A stretch of 64,000 bases of DNA from Spinacia oleracea. Taxonomy: Eukaryota; Streptophyta; Magnoliopsida; Caryophyllales; Amaranthaceae. The position numbers were made by a program, and so were the translations under genes. The notes below the pieces were generated by a model that was not told where the DNA came from, made no database searches, and was given only the letters and a program-made list of their open reading frames with translations. The stretch's first letter is position 1; every line of letters starts with the position of its first letter. The stretch spans positions 6,510,001 to 6,574,000 of the forward strand of contig NC_079490.1 of NCBI RefSeq assembly GCF_020520425.1. Reading direction: 5' to 3'. This document shows positions 34,701-45,536 of the stretch, in pieces.

Positions 34701-35351
34701 AGGTCGTGAGATTGACGGGGCGACTGTGTGAGTATTAAGTGGGTATTACTACCGAAGTGAAGGGCGGGTAAGATAGCTTTATTCTTGACACAAGTGGTGA
34801 ATGAGAATAAAAGTAATTTTATCTATGTACCCTTATTTGTTTAAATTGTTTTAATAACTAAGACATTGAATGAGAAATAACAAATTTATTCATCATTAAT
34901 TATTTTTTATTTGGAGAATATTTATAAACTCTATTTTGATGATAATTGTCTACCAGATTTCATACAAATTAATATTTAGAATATAAATCGTGCATCGTAC
35001 GGGTACTATACTAGTTAGAAACTATATTCCAGTCTCATATATGTTTCTACAAAAACATATCTGCCAAAAAGAAAATAAAAGTGGAACAACATATTAGGAA
35101 ATGGGGTTTGAGTTATATACTCATAAGTTCAAATATGGTACTCATAAGTTCAAATATGTTGGTACTCATAAGTTCAAATATAGTACTCACTTTTCAAATA
35201 TGGTACTGAGAGATTCAAATATGGTGTTCATTTTTCAGATATAGTACTCAGAATTTCAAATGACACTTTCAAAATAATGGTGCAATTACCACCATGCCAT
35301 CGGATATGTATTTGAAGGCACATATCTGATATGGTCCTCTCTGCCCTCCTA
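31780..35351. mobile_element. TIR element with TATTA duplication, split by a Helitron
   Basis: The outer ends are about 65-bp imperfect inverted repeats (31780-31844 and 35285-35351) starting TAGGAGGG, containing CAGATATGTGCC and CAAATACATATC. Both sides carry TATTA (31775-31779 and 35352-35356). Without the Helitron (31845-35014) the element is about 400 bp, a MITE. Its right part also holds five or six short repeats of CTCATAAGTTCAAATATG (35115-35210). Confidence 0.75.
31845..35014 (+). mobile_element. Non-autonomous Helitron
   Basis: The left end is TCTATATATTATACTAAAAG and the right end is CTAG after a hairpin (CGTGCATCGTACGG, then GTACTATA). It sits between host A (31844) and T (35015). 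These are the standard Helitron rules: 5' TC, 3' hairpin plus CTRR, A-T insertion site and no duplication. No RepHel or RPA frame is found, so it depends on another element. The interior is AT-rich, with a G-rich segment at 34130-34790, and shows no recognisable captured gene. A second Helitron-like 5' end lies near 32970. Confidence 0.8.
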
Positions 35352-35707
35352 TATTAGACCGTGTGATTCTCACTTAACTGACCGACCATTCTCATAGAGT
35401 CCTGACAAGTCGTATGTCAGTTGGGTGGGAGATGCGATAATGTGGCACATGGTCTGAAAATCATATGAATAGAAGACCACACGGAATTACTCCATAGTTT
35501 AGATAAGTTCAAATAAGTGAAAGGAGAATACAACCTACACTATAAATGCAAATATAATTACTTGTCACAAAGTGTTTGCTCATTTAGTAAACTGTCAAAC
35601 CACGTGCCACATTGTCATGTCACCCAACTCCTACCCATCTGATACACGACTTGCCATGGCTCTATGAAAATGGACTATCGGTTAAGTAAGAATCACACGG
35701 TCTAATA
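35352..35707. mobile_element. MITE with TATTAGACCGTGTGATTCT termini
   Basis: Inverted repeats of about 110 bp (35352-35460 and 35597-35707) with TATTAGACCGTGTGATTCT at the ends. The right arm and its flank are duplicated at 36786-36950. Confidence 0.75.
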
Positions 35708-35713
35708 TGAGAC

Positions 35714-36302
35714 TTGTTGCAAAACGTGCATAGATTGTTCGGAGTGGGTAACATAATGAAGATACTTAAGCAATGATCAAAAGGACGAGACGATGCAGTC
35801 TACTCCCCTATGACCCTTAATACTCGCAACGTTTTGACTGTTTGCATTATTCACATAATTCACTTTGACACTATTTTATTTCTAGTATATGAAAACAAAT
35901 GTTAGTATATAATATATTGTTGGCTTCATCTTAATATATATTTTCAAAATATTAATATTTTTATAATATGTAGTTAAATATATTGGTGGTCAAAGTTGTG
36001 CATTGACAAACATGTCCAGTCAAAACAGTACGAGTATTAAGGGACAGAAGGAGGGTCATATTCGAACCTAATACGTAAAAAGTTTCCGATTTACGGGTGT
36101 TCTACCATTATATGGAACCTTCTTAGGGAGAAATTGAAACAAGTTTAAGAGGAGATTTATTATGTTTAACTCGTGGCTCGTAATATTGCAAGCCAACAAA
36201 CAAAATTGTCACGGGGCGAATATCCGGATCACCGCGGATCTTATCCAACAATTCTCTTGTGCTCCTTTGCATTTCCCATCCGGGTTGGCCGCTCTTCTAA
36301 CG
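35714..36302 (+). pseudogene. LBD gene fragment, interrupted by a Stowaway MITE
   Basis: 35714-35802 and 36056-36302 match exon 1 of the LBD gene at 29644 (from the FQNAHRLFG region to just after the Pro-rich linker), with many indels and stops. The N-terminal cysteine block is missing. It is non-functional. Confidence 0.85.
35803..36055. mobile_element. Stowaway-type MITE, copy 2, inside the LBD fragment
   Basis: Same family as 31515-31772. The left side has TA before CTCCC. On the right the expected second TA is absent, since gagggt runs straight into the LBD match. Confidence 0.82.
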
Positions 36303-36305
36303 TTC

Positions 36306-36395
36306 CAATTTTGACACACCAGCTATTTAGTTACAGGAGAAAATCGGAATTTAATTATGGTACACCACTTTTCTCATAATTGGTGTGTTAAAATC
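36306..36395. mobile_element. Small inverted-repeat element, relative of the LBD intron element
   Basis: CAATTTTGACACACCA and TGGTGTGTTAAAATCA bound a 90-bp piece similar to 30679-30757. It lies between LBD fragments of opposite orientation. Confidence 0.55.
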
Positions 36396-36500
36396 ACATG
36401 AATTGTTTCACTTCACTATTGACATAGTAGTTACTATTAGCATCACTATTGACATAGTAGTTACTATTAGCATGTTGTTGTTGCAACAAAAAGAAATCTT
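36396..36500 (-). pseudogene. Inverted LBD gene fragment with internal duplication
   Basis: Reverse complement of the Gln/Asn-rich part of LBD exon 1 (about 30130-30195). The word CACTATTGACATAGTAGTTA is present twice in tandem, about 30 bp apart. Confidence 0.75.
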
Positions 36501-36785
36501 TTCCATATTTAGATTTAAAGCTATCCAACCTGTTTTGTTCTTTGATTTATTATACATATTAAGAATCTCTTGTACTAAAAAAATATTATCTTGAATAGCT
36601 CGATCTGGAGCAAAAGCATTCTGATAAGGATCGACCTATAACTTTCTTTTAAAAAAGGTTTGATTCCGTTGACCAATATTTTGGCAATTGTTTATAAATG
36701 GTAGTGCATGTACAAACTAATGGGACGAAATTGATTTGCTTTATTTGGGTGATCGGACTTTGAAATTAGCTTGTACATCAATTTT

Positions 36786-37060
36786 GTTTGTTAATTGGCT
36801 TGTCACAAAGTGTTTGCTCATTTAGTAAACTGTCAAACCACGTGCTACATTGTCATGTCACCCAACTCCTACCCATCTGATATACGACTTGCTATGGCTC
36901 TATTAAAATGGACTATCAGTTAAGTAAGAATCACACGGTCTAATATGAGAATTGTTGCAAAATGTGCATAGATTATTTAGAGTGGGTAACATAATGAAGA
37001 TACTTAAGCAATGATCAAAAGGACGAGACGATGCAGTCTACTCCCTATGACCCATAATAC
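36786..37060 (+). repeat. Direct duplicate of 35566-35830 (MITE arm plus LBD fragment)
   Basis: About 265 bp closely similar to 35566-35830: the right half of the 35352 MITE, the first LBD fragment stretch, and the first 30 bases of the Stowaway MITE. The copy was made after that MITE had inserted. Confidence 0.85.
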
Positions 37061-38006
37061 TTGCAAATAATCACCTTGAGTTTGCCATTATTTCCGAGCG
37101 TATTTACTCCAAAAATTTTGGCCGAAAGATAGCAGGCGCTTAGCGGTGTTTGAGAAGCCTTTTGAGATGTTGTTCGATATGACAATTATCAGGGTGGAGT
37201 TGCAGTTGTTGTTTGACATTCTATACCTTTTCTTGATTCTTGGCCGACTTATTTTGAATATTTCCGTATTTGTGAAAATTTCAATGTTTAAGTTTAGTTT
37301 TAAGTCGAGAGAACTTTTGCATGATACAGTAAAATCTAGACAAATTGGACTATGATCCGAACATCAAAAATGTTCGTACAATAAAGCGACAGGGGATACA
37401 ATTGTAACCATCTTTTACTCGTTAAGCATCTATCTAATCGTTCATATATTAGTTGATCATGAATAGTTTTTTTCCATGAATAATATCTTTTCCATGAGAA
37501 AGGTGAGTCTATAAGAGTAATGTCATTGGAATTAGTCGATGAGCAAAACGTTTATAACATCACTACGTTATGATATGAGAGTTAAAAAACGAGAGTTTAT
37601 AGAGGAAGGATTATAGTATGTTCTTACGTGTATGTGTGTTCCTCCAATTGATGATCAACTCTTTATTTATAGGGAGAGTATGGCGGTGGAAACATTCTAC
37701 TAATATGTAGATCCTTCCAGAATGCTTGATGTTTGTCATTGGTTAGCTATTTCTAGAGCTTTTTTTCCCAATTCCTCTTAGCATATGTGAGCAAGATACT
37801 AGGAGTCTAGGAGGTGCACGTACATCTTCTAGCGAATTTTATAAATATTTAGTTGGGCTACTAAATTTGGACCATATAATCCAACAGTTTTTATTCCAAT
37901 AACACAACTAAACATAAGTATATCTGTTTTAAAATGATTTTGTCACTTTATGTTTTAGTTTGTTCCTTATTTTGTACATAATTCTATTTTTTAACCTAAA
38001 ATTTTA
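37061..38006. other. AT-rich intergenic sequence
   Basis: No gene is recognised. TTTATTTATAGGG near 37661 (minus-strand TATA-like) and the surrounding sequence resemble a decayed LTR, but no partner was found. Confidence 0.35.
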
Positions 38007-38032
38007 ATCCCTCCATTCCTTTTTGATGTTCC

Positions 38033-38225
38033 TGTTAAACTATAGAGGATATTGATTGATGATATTATAACTTAATGGCTTAATCATAAAATTGGTTACA
38101 TCATTGGTTTATATAATAAACTATAACATAACTCTAGTAGGTTTAGGATTCTATTAGATTCCTAAACTAACACAACTCTAGTTTCCTAAACATACTAGAA
38201 CCCTAAATATACCATAACTCTAACA
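38033..38225 (-). repeat. Copia-3 3' LTR
   Basis: 193 bp, TGTTAAACTA to TCTAACA on the plus strand; partner of 44142-44334. Confidence 0.88.
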
Positions 38226-39576
38226 CTCCCTCGTAACGGCAGTAACACGAACGGTATGATTGAAGTGTAAAATCATGATCGTTGTGGGATCTTTTGTGGT
38301 GATGACGTGTCACGCGTTCCTCGGAGGTATCAAGTATGCGCTGGCACGATCTTCCTGCAACCTGCAAAACACTCCGATGCCTAAGTAAGTATTGGCTAGA
38401 GAGAGAAGTAAATTGTAGAGAGAAGGCAGAGCAAAGGTAGTTTTAGGTAGGTGGGAATGTATTGAATGCCCCCTTTACCTTGGGATCTGAAGTATTTATA
38501 GGGTTAGGGTTCCTTGGCTACTGATCCCATAACCCTAACTGAATGATGTGATGCCTTCTGGGATTGGAACACGTGTCCAGAGGTGAGAGTGTGGAGTTGA
38601 GTCTGATGGACTCTTTGGATTTTGGGCCTGGTCATGGACTACTTGGGCTTTTTATGAAGAGAATGGTCTTCCAGGGCCTGAAAGGTGAGGTTTGGGCCAG
38701 CATATAAGCTCTAGACCCATTTTGCCATATGCAGATGAGCTATGGTCAGATTACCCCCGTCTTAGGGCCCATTGTGGAGTTATACCAAGCCACATCATTT
38801 GCCCCTCATGAGGAGTGAAAACTGACGTTTAGTTTTTACTGCTCTTGGGTTCTCCTGTGCTGTAGTGACGTGTGGCAGTGTCAATCATTTCTTACCCCTC
38901 TATAAATAAGTGGTCATTTCAAGTGAATTCCCCCTCATTTCTAGAAATCTTTTGAGAGCAGCAGAGGGAGGGCGATTTCCACCAGTGAGCGTTGTAGAAC
39001 CACCGTCACCTTCAACCCTTTGTTCTTTGAGTTCTTCATTTTTGGGAATTCAATTTCCTCGGAAGTTTCTTCTTTGATCCAACAAGTAACCTTAATTTAT
39101 TTTGTGGAAACTTGTTTGTTGGTTTTGTTTATCTTATTTTCCTTCCTTGTCTTTGGTACGCCGACCTGGTTAAATTTAAGGACGGCGACCTGTTGTTTTG
39201 ACGCCTTCACTTCAAAGGTTATGCCCGTGCCCTGAGCCAATTCTTCAGCCTGTGCAGGACATCATGGTGCGAATAAGTGAAGATCCGTATTTGGAGGGAG
39301 AGTCTTATTCTCCATGGAGGAGGACGTCCCCATATCCGGACGTGCAGAGGGTGCGACAACGGGCCTGTCTAAAAGTGAAGAAGGCCACCTTCACCCCTGT
39401 GAGATCTTCCCTCTTAAGACGTGGATGAATTATCTGACTGAGCAATGGGCTGACTATGTCGCGTCATTAAACCTAGGTCCAGAATATAATTTTGCATGCC
39501 TGCGGGCATAGACTGTACCAGCTTTGGCCTGGTGAAAGGAGAGTCCGCCGTGTACATGGTCGTCTTGAAGCTGGGC
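38226..39576. other. Gypsy LTR-like piece and unassigned sequence inside Copia-3
   Basis: On the minus strand 38500-38340 reads TATAAATA, then TTACTTAGGCATCGGAG, then TGCAGG. This order is the same as in the Gypsy-2 LTR (55087, 55187), so it is probably a Tat-type LTR fragment. From 38880 a plus-strand TATAAATA (38902-38909) leads into sequence with short open frames (39020-39511) that I do not recognise. Confidence 0.45.
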
Positions 39577-41009
39577 TGTTAGGTTATGATACATATGACA
39601 ATTCATCAATCATGCGGAAAAACCATAAAGCCAGGAAAGCATATTATATTCACATAATCATTTAGCATAGTATTGATGCATACATGTTGTAGCGTGCCTT
39701 CCCTAGCTGCGCCCGAACCGAACAAGAACAAGTCTTTTAGGACTCCAAATGTCGCCCCTCCGTAGATAGTCCACAGTACGTCCGGATCCGCCTCAAGTTA
39801 GACCAACTAGAATCGCCCTTAAGGTTGCTAGGATTTTCGGCTATTGTAGGCAATTATATGACTGAATTTTTGCTCTCAAAAATCACTTTGAATACTTGAA
39901 TACTCGTTATAAATTATGAGCCCTTAACTCATATTTATAGACCATGGAATAAGTAATCGAATCCTACTAGGATACGAATTAATTAAATTAGAATCCTAGT
40001 AGAATTCTTATTTAATTAATTTATCTTTTAGGATTAGGAATTTTAATCATTAAACAAATCCTATACTCTTTAAGTTTCGTATGTGAACACAAACTCTACA
40101 CGAGCATGACCCGCAAGCGTGCAGGCCATGCCCGCGCACAGCCCACACGGCCGCTCAGCCCACGCGAGCTACAAGCCCACGCGAGCTGCAGCAATGCTCG
40201 CAGCCCACTGCTCGCAGCTGCGCGCGCTGCCACGGCCAGCTGGGCCTGGCCTTGCGCTGGGTCTGGCGTGGCCTTGGCTGTTCGTGTGGCGCGCTTGGCT
40301 TGCTGGGCGATGGCCTGGCTTCGTGCTGGGCCTTCGTCTGGCAGGCCTCGTCCGATGCTAATTCGTACGATACGCTTCCGATTAAATTCCCGATTACGGA
40401 TTTTATTTCCGATACGAACAATATTTAATATTTTCGATTCCGGAATTAATTTCCGTTTCGAACAAATATTTAATATTTCCGTTTCCGGAATTATTTTCCG
40501 ATTCCGATAATATTTCCGATTCTGACTATATTTCCGTTTCCGGCAATATTTCCGATTCCGGCAATATTTCCATTTCCGATAATATTTTCCGATACGTACC
40601 ATGTTTCCGTTTCCGGCAACATCTACGACTTGGATAATATTTATATTTCCGATACGATCCATATTTCCGTTTCCGGCAATATCATCGTTTCCGGAGTATT
40701 CATTTCTTGCTTGTGACGATCTCAGCTCCCACTAAAACCAAGATCCGTCGATTCCGAATATCCATAGATGGAGTATTTAATGCCATTAAATACTTGATCC
40801 GTTTACGTACTATTTGTGTGACCCTACGGGTTCAGTCAAGAGTAAGCTGTGGATTAATATCATTAATTCCACTTGAACTGAAGCGGCCTCTAGCTAGGCA
40901 TTCAGCTCAATTGATCTCACTGAATTATTAACTTGTTAATTAATACTGAACCGCATTTATTAGACTTAATATTATATGCATACTTGGACCAAGGGCACTA
41001 TTTCCTTCA
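39577..41009 (-). repeat. Second Copia-1 family LTR (3' LTR of the truncated copy)
   Basis: 1433 bp, TGTTAGGTTATG to TTTCCTTCA on the plus strand. Same blocks as 7707-9090, with a different GC-rich segment (40105-40350). Confidence 0.9.
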
Positions 41010-43275
41010 GTCTCCCACTTGTCCTTAGGGACAAGTGTGCATTTCCTAATTCCTTTGTCGCTCGATGCTTGCTCTTGAACATAAGGTAAGAGTTGTCATC
41101 CTTATTATGTCCAGAGGTGTTCCTCGGTTTCAGAGTTCAACTGATCAAATAAACAGATAATCATAGTCTATGATTCATCCGAGCACGGCCATGCATTTCA
41201 CAGTTTCTAGCTCTCCGAGTGGCCTTGTACAACTTTTAAGCATCTCATCCCGATTTATGGGAGGACAATCCCAATCTTGCGATCTTGAGATTAGACTTCG
41301 TTTGATAGGTGATTACCTGAGCGTTGCCTTTATAGCCTCCTTTTACGGTGCGACGGTTGGTCAACGTCAAAGCAACCAGTTCTCAAACAAGTAATCTCAA
41401 ATCACTCAGGTATTGAGGATTTAGTGTCTACTAATTTTAATGAAATTTACTTATGACAGATTTTCATCTCTTACAGTAAAGTTTCATAGGTCTTGTCCGA
41501 TACTAGTCTTCCCAAAGTAAGTATCTATGCAAATGATTATGACATTGCCATGTCCACATAGTTCAAGAAACAGAACTACTAGTCATCTTGCATTCTAATC
41601 GTCTAACGTTTTCTATGCGTCCAATTTTATAGAAAACTCCGACTAGGGACCGTTTTCAACTTTTGACATTCAAGTTCACTTGATAGACATTTCTTAGTCA
41701 CAAGACTGGTCCTGACAGTCTATCTTGAATATATCGTCAAATTGAAGGGACTCATCATTTAATACTAAACCAAGATTAAATGGAATATGAAAATACATTT
41801 CATATATGATAAATGTTCAACCCCATTGTTTTACAACCATGGGCCTCAAACCCATCTTTAAAACAGTTCATGGAATTCAAAACTATGCTTGATTTCCAGT
41901 GCTACAACGTGAGTGTTGCTTCTCACTTGTTGCATAAGTTTAGTTATCATGCTTTGCCAATCTTAATATCCTTTCATCGAATGTTCTTCGAGATATGATG
42001 ATAAGATCTTCTGAGTATGTTTACTTTGTGATCTAGTCTGTCCAGCTACAAGAGTGGTTCTACGCATTTTTCAATGAAGAACTATTAAGTCAACAGACAT
42101 GTGATCTACCCAAGTTCAATGAAGAACTCTTTAACATAAACAACCCTGTTTTATTGCTTCTTAGGCAATAAGTACTTTTACTTCAACTGTTTAGGTTGCT
42201 AGTGATGCTTTGGTTGGATTTTCTTATCCAAGCAGTTCATAGATATGTGGAAGACGTTCCAGCTGTATCTTAGAACATAGAAATTAATATTTAATTTCCC
42301 ACGCAACAACTCATGGTCTCCAATCCATGTTGCCATTTCAAAACACCATGCTCTATAGCTCGTCCTTATCAATGGTTAACTCCAAAGGGTTTTGCTTGAT
42401 CCTTTGCCAGTGTTTATGCGTGTAGCATCAATATTTAGCATATCTTTATTTCCTTGAATCAAGAACTATTCCTATGTACCTTTTCAAGTACCATAAGTGT
42501 TCTTGATCTCAATCTAGTTGATCTTCACTTAGATCAATAGAGATTGGTATATGTTCGTCATGCCTAAAGTCATACGATACGTTTTTGGCGATCCTCATAT
42601 TATATTATATACATGATAAATTCTTTTGCAGAATAATTCCCAATTGAATTATATTCATGTAACTTTAGCTCATTCAGTTACAGTAGATACTGAATCCAAC
42701 TACATTCTTTGACATATAATATAGGTGAAGAATCTCATTAGATTCTTTGATGTTTAACTTAGTAAATGCTTATAAAACATTCTTTACATAGATTTATTCA
42801 CATGGGTCGAATATCTCCAATGGAGTCTTTCGTGTTTGATTTAGTAAATGCCATTACTTAATCTAAAACATTAATATAAGATCTTTGTAAATAGATCTTA
42901 ATACCCAGTATGTACTAAGTTTCGCCTTGGTCCATTATTGATGAATAATTTCAAATCTAAGTCATTAGCATTTGAATGTTATTTCACCATAGAGAGATAT
43001 GTGTGTGGTACACATAGGACCAATTAAGTTTTTATGTACTCCCACTAAACTTCTTATACATCTATAAGAATCACGTACATTTTATGAAACTAAAATGCTT
43101 ATTAGCTTCACTAAAATACAGTTCCAATTCCCAATTGCTTGCTTAAATCTGTACTTAGATTTCATAAGCTAGCATTCCTTTTCAAGCATTTGTTTGGATC
43201 CACAAATCCTATGACATGCCATGTACATAGTTTCTTCCAATATTTGACTGAGGAAGATGTTTTGTCATCCAATTG

Positions 43276-43488
43276 TCATATGTACCAATATGCAATCATT
43301 GCTTGAATTATAGACTTAAGCATTACGATTTTGCATGAGGCTTCAACACAATCCACGCCGTGAGTTTGCTTGTAACCTTTAGCAACTAATCTAGCTTTGT
43401 GTGTGAACACAATTCCATGTTTGATTGTTTTTATCTTTAAAACCAACTTGCAACCAATAGGTGTGAAACTATTCTTGCAAATCAACAA
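43276..43488 (-). pseudogene. Copia RT fragment
   Basis: 70 residues of reverse transcriptase around [15 protein letters not shown] and AMIAYW, with the rest destroyed. It corresponds to about 2120-2330 of Copia-1. Confidence 0.8.
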
Positions 43489-43754
43489 AATTTCAATTTT
43501 GTCATCAAAACATTGAGTATGTTTTATGGCCTCTAACCATTTAAAACATTTGAGTCTATATATGGCCTCTAACCATTTTAGGGAATCTGGGTTTCGTCAT
43601 AGCTTTCTTACAAGTCACAAACTCATTAATCTTTGTGATAATAGTTTGACTGCAAGTTGTAGGTTTCTTCACTATCTAATAGAAGAATCGCATAGTTTCA
43701 GTGACTTGAACTCTATGCCTACTTGGGTATAGAACATCAAACAAATAGAATATC

Positions 43755-43900
43755 AAAACTTGCGCACTACATCAACGATGAGTCACACTAGCGCATGTAC
43801 ACTCCTTCGTCCGATTGAAACTTGCGCACTACATCAACGATTAGTCACACTAGCGCAGGTACACTCCTACACACGCGATTGCAAGTACACTCTTGCAAGC
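43755..43900. repeat. 68-bp direct repeat
   Basis: CTTGCGCACTACATCAACGA followed by GTCACACTAGCGCA occurs at 43760 and again at about 43828. Confidence 0.75.
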
Positions 43901-44129
43901 GCAAAAAAAACCAACTCTTACAGCAGCAACATCAATCTAGCTTCATCTCCACTTTATATTTAATGTCAACCAAAACATGAATAATAGCCCTCAAAGCACA
44001 GGCACATCAATGAGCAAAGCAAAAAATATATATTACAGAGTTAAAAAATCCACCCGGTAAGTTTTTAACTCATACCCACCGGCCGGAGACTATTTGCGGA
44101 AGCGTAGGATCAATCCAAAATTATGGATA

Positions 44130-44141
44130 GCTCTGATACCA
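44130..44141 (-). promoter_or_regulatory. Copia-3 primer-binding site (tRNA-iMet)
   Basis: On the minus strand TGGTATCAGAGC directly follows the 5' LTR, an exact initiator-Met tRNA site. Confidence 0.88.
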
Positions 44142-44334
44142 TGTTAAACTACTGAGAATAATATTGATGGATGATAATATAACTGAATAGCTTAATCATA
44201 ACTTGGTTACATCATTGGTTTATATAGGAAAATATAACATAACTCTAGTAGGTTTAGGACTCTATTAGATCTAAACCAACACAACTCTAGTTTCCTAAAC
44301 ATACTAGAACCCTAGATATACCATAAATCTAATG
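44142..44334 (-). repeat. Copia-3 5' LTR
   Basis: 193 bp, partner of 38033-38225. Its outer end reads CTAATG instead of CTAACA, so the terminal TG of the minus strand is mutated. TSD gttcc follows. Confidence 0.87.
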
Positions 44335-44454
44335 GTTCCTATTTGGAGTTTGAGTGGAAAATAAGAAAATAGAATCTTGTAATGATTGTGTATAAGAGTA
44401 ATAATTGGTTGTAAGAGAAAGTAATAAAGAAATGAAGGAAAGTAATAAAGAAAG

Positions 44455-45320
44455 TGGAGCGCTAAAAGCCGCTCCATATTACTTAAAACCGCCCTACTAT
44501 TTTCCCTTATTTTTCATTAGTACCCTTACTTTACAATTCTCTCACACCACCCCACCACCTCCGTCCACTACCTCCGGCCACCACCATCACGTCGTATGCG
44601 ACAAAATGGCCGAGTCTTCACAAGAGTTTTTTTTTTGTCCGATTTTTTTTAAGAAACTTATGCATTTTTAGCTTGTACCATGGTACAGGCTTATGAATTT
44701 TAAGCTTGTACCATGGTACAGACTTATGAGTTTTTAGCTTCAACCATGGTATTGACTTATGCAATTTAAGCTTGTACCATGGAAGGAGGTTAAAATTCAT
44801 AAGCCCGTACCATGGAAGGAGCTAAAAATTTACAAGTCTCTATTTTTTTTCCGATTACATTAAATCAAATGCAACAACAAATCAAAATCTTAAATAATAT
44901 AGACTTAAGAATATTTAGCTTATACCATGGTACAAGCTTATGAATTTTTAGCTCCTTCCATGTTACAAGCTTAAACTGCATAAGTCAATACCATGATCGA
45001 AGCTAAAAACTCATAAGTGTGTACCATGGTACAAGCTTAAAATTCATAAGCTTGTACCATGGTACAAACTAAAAATGCATAAGTTTCTAAAAAAAAAATC
45101 CGGACACAAAAAAAAAAGTTCTTGTGAAGACTCGGCCATTTTTTCGCGTACAACGTGATGGTAGTGGCCGGCGATGGTGGCCGGAGGTGGTGGCCGGCGG
45201 TTGTGGTTAGATTTGAGGCGGGTATATGGGTAAATGCTGAAAGGGGGAGTAAATAAAGAAGGGTATATGGGTAAATGAATGGGGTGGTTTTGAGTAATAT
45301 TGGGCGGTAAATAGTAAGCC
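44455..45320. mobile_element. Long foldback (hairpin) element with CCATGG palindromes
   Basis: Two inverted arms of roughly 385-415 bp (44455 to about 44840 and about 44905-45320) pair over their whole length. The outer parts contain ACCGCCCTACTATT and its partner; the middle parts contain GCCGAGTCTTCACAAGA and its partner. The inner parts are about 33-bp tandem units built around GCTTGTACCATGGTACA. Eight intact CCATGG sites are visible. Flanks taaagaaa appear on both sides, an uncertain target-site duplication. No coding capacity. Confidence 0.82.
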
Positions 45321-45536
45321 CCTAAAGAAATGAAGGAGATAGAATATATTTTTATTAAAGTAATAAAAAAAAATCATAAAAGTGGGGTCGGGTAGGTGAA
45401 TGGAGAAATGTGAATGAATTAAATAAGGGATGGTGGGGAAATTGATGGTAACAAGTCATGTCTAAAAATAGAAACAAGAACATCAAATAGGAACGTTATT
45501 TATGGAAACAAGAACATCAAAACTGAATGGAGAGAG

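Larger units (their letters stand above)
39577..43745 (-). mobile_element. Copia-1 relative, truncated, with degenerate pol
   Basis: A 3' LTR (39577-41009) and adjoining sequence to about 41760 are almost identical to Copia-1. From about 41761 the similarity drops sharply, although the order of pol remnants is still that of a minus-strand copia. An RT piece at 43276-43488 ([15 protein letters not shown]) and the linker before it are readable. The 5' LTR, leader and gag are absent; sequence after 43745 belongs to other repeats. Confidence 0.82.
38033..44334 (-). mobile_element. Copia-3, short-LTR Ty1-copia element with TSD gttcc, interior replaced
   Basis: 193-bp LTRs (38033-38225 and 44142-44334) are flanked by gttcc on both sides (38028-38032 and 44335-44339). 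A perfect primer-binding site lies at 44141-44130 and a short purine tract (GAGGGAG) precedes the left LTR on the minus strand. Its own coding region is not visible: the space holds a gypsy LTR-like piece (38226 to about 38800), unassigned sequence, and a truncated Copia-1 relative (39577 to about 43745). The two LTRs differ visibly, so the element is older than Copia-2. Confidence 0.85.
38007..45536. mobile_element. Stowaway-like MITE hosting nested insertions
   Basis: The left end reads ATCCCTCCATTCCTTTTTGA after TA; the right end (minus) reads CTCTCTCCATTCAGTTTTGA, also next to TA. The inner part is split by Copia-3 (38033-44334) and by the foldback element (44455-45320). Short words GTTCCTATTTG and CAAATAGGAAC also mirror each other inside. 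Confidence 0.6.

Noticed and set aside
44618..44800. 60-codon minus-strand frame with repeated KLKIHKSVPWYK words
   Set aside because: Translation of the 33-bp tandem units in the hairpin element.
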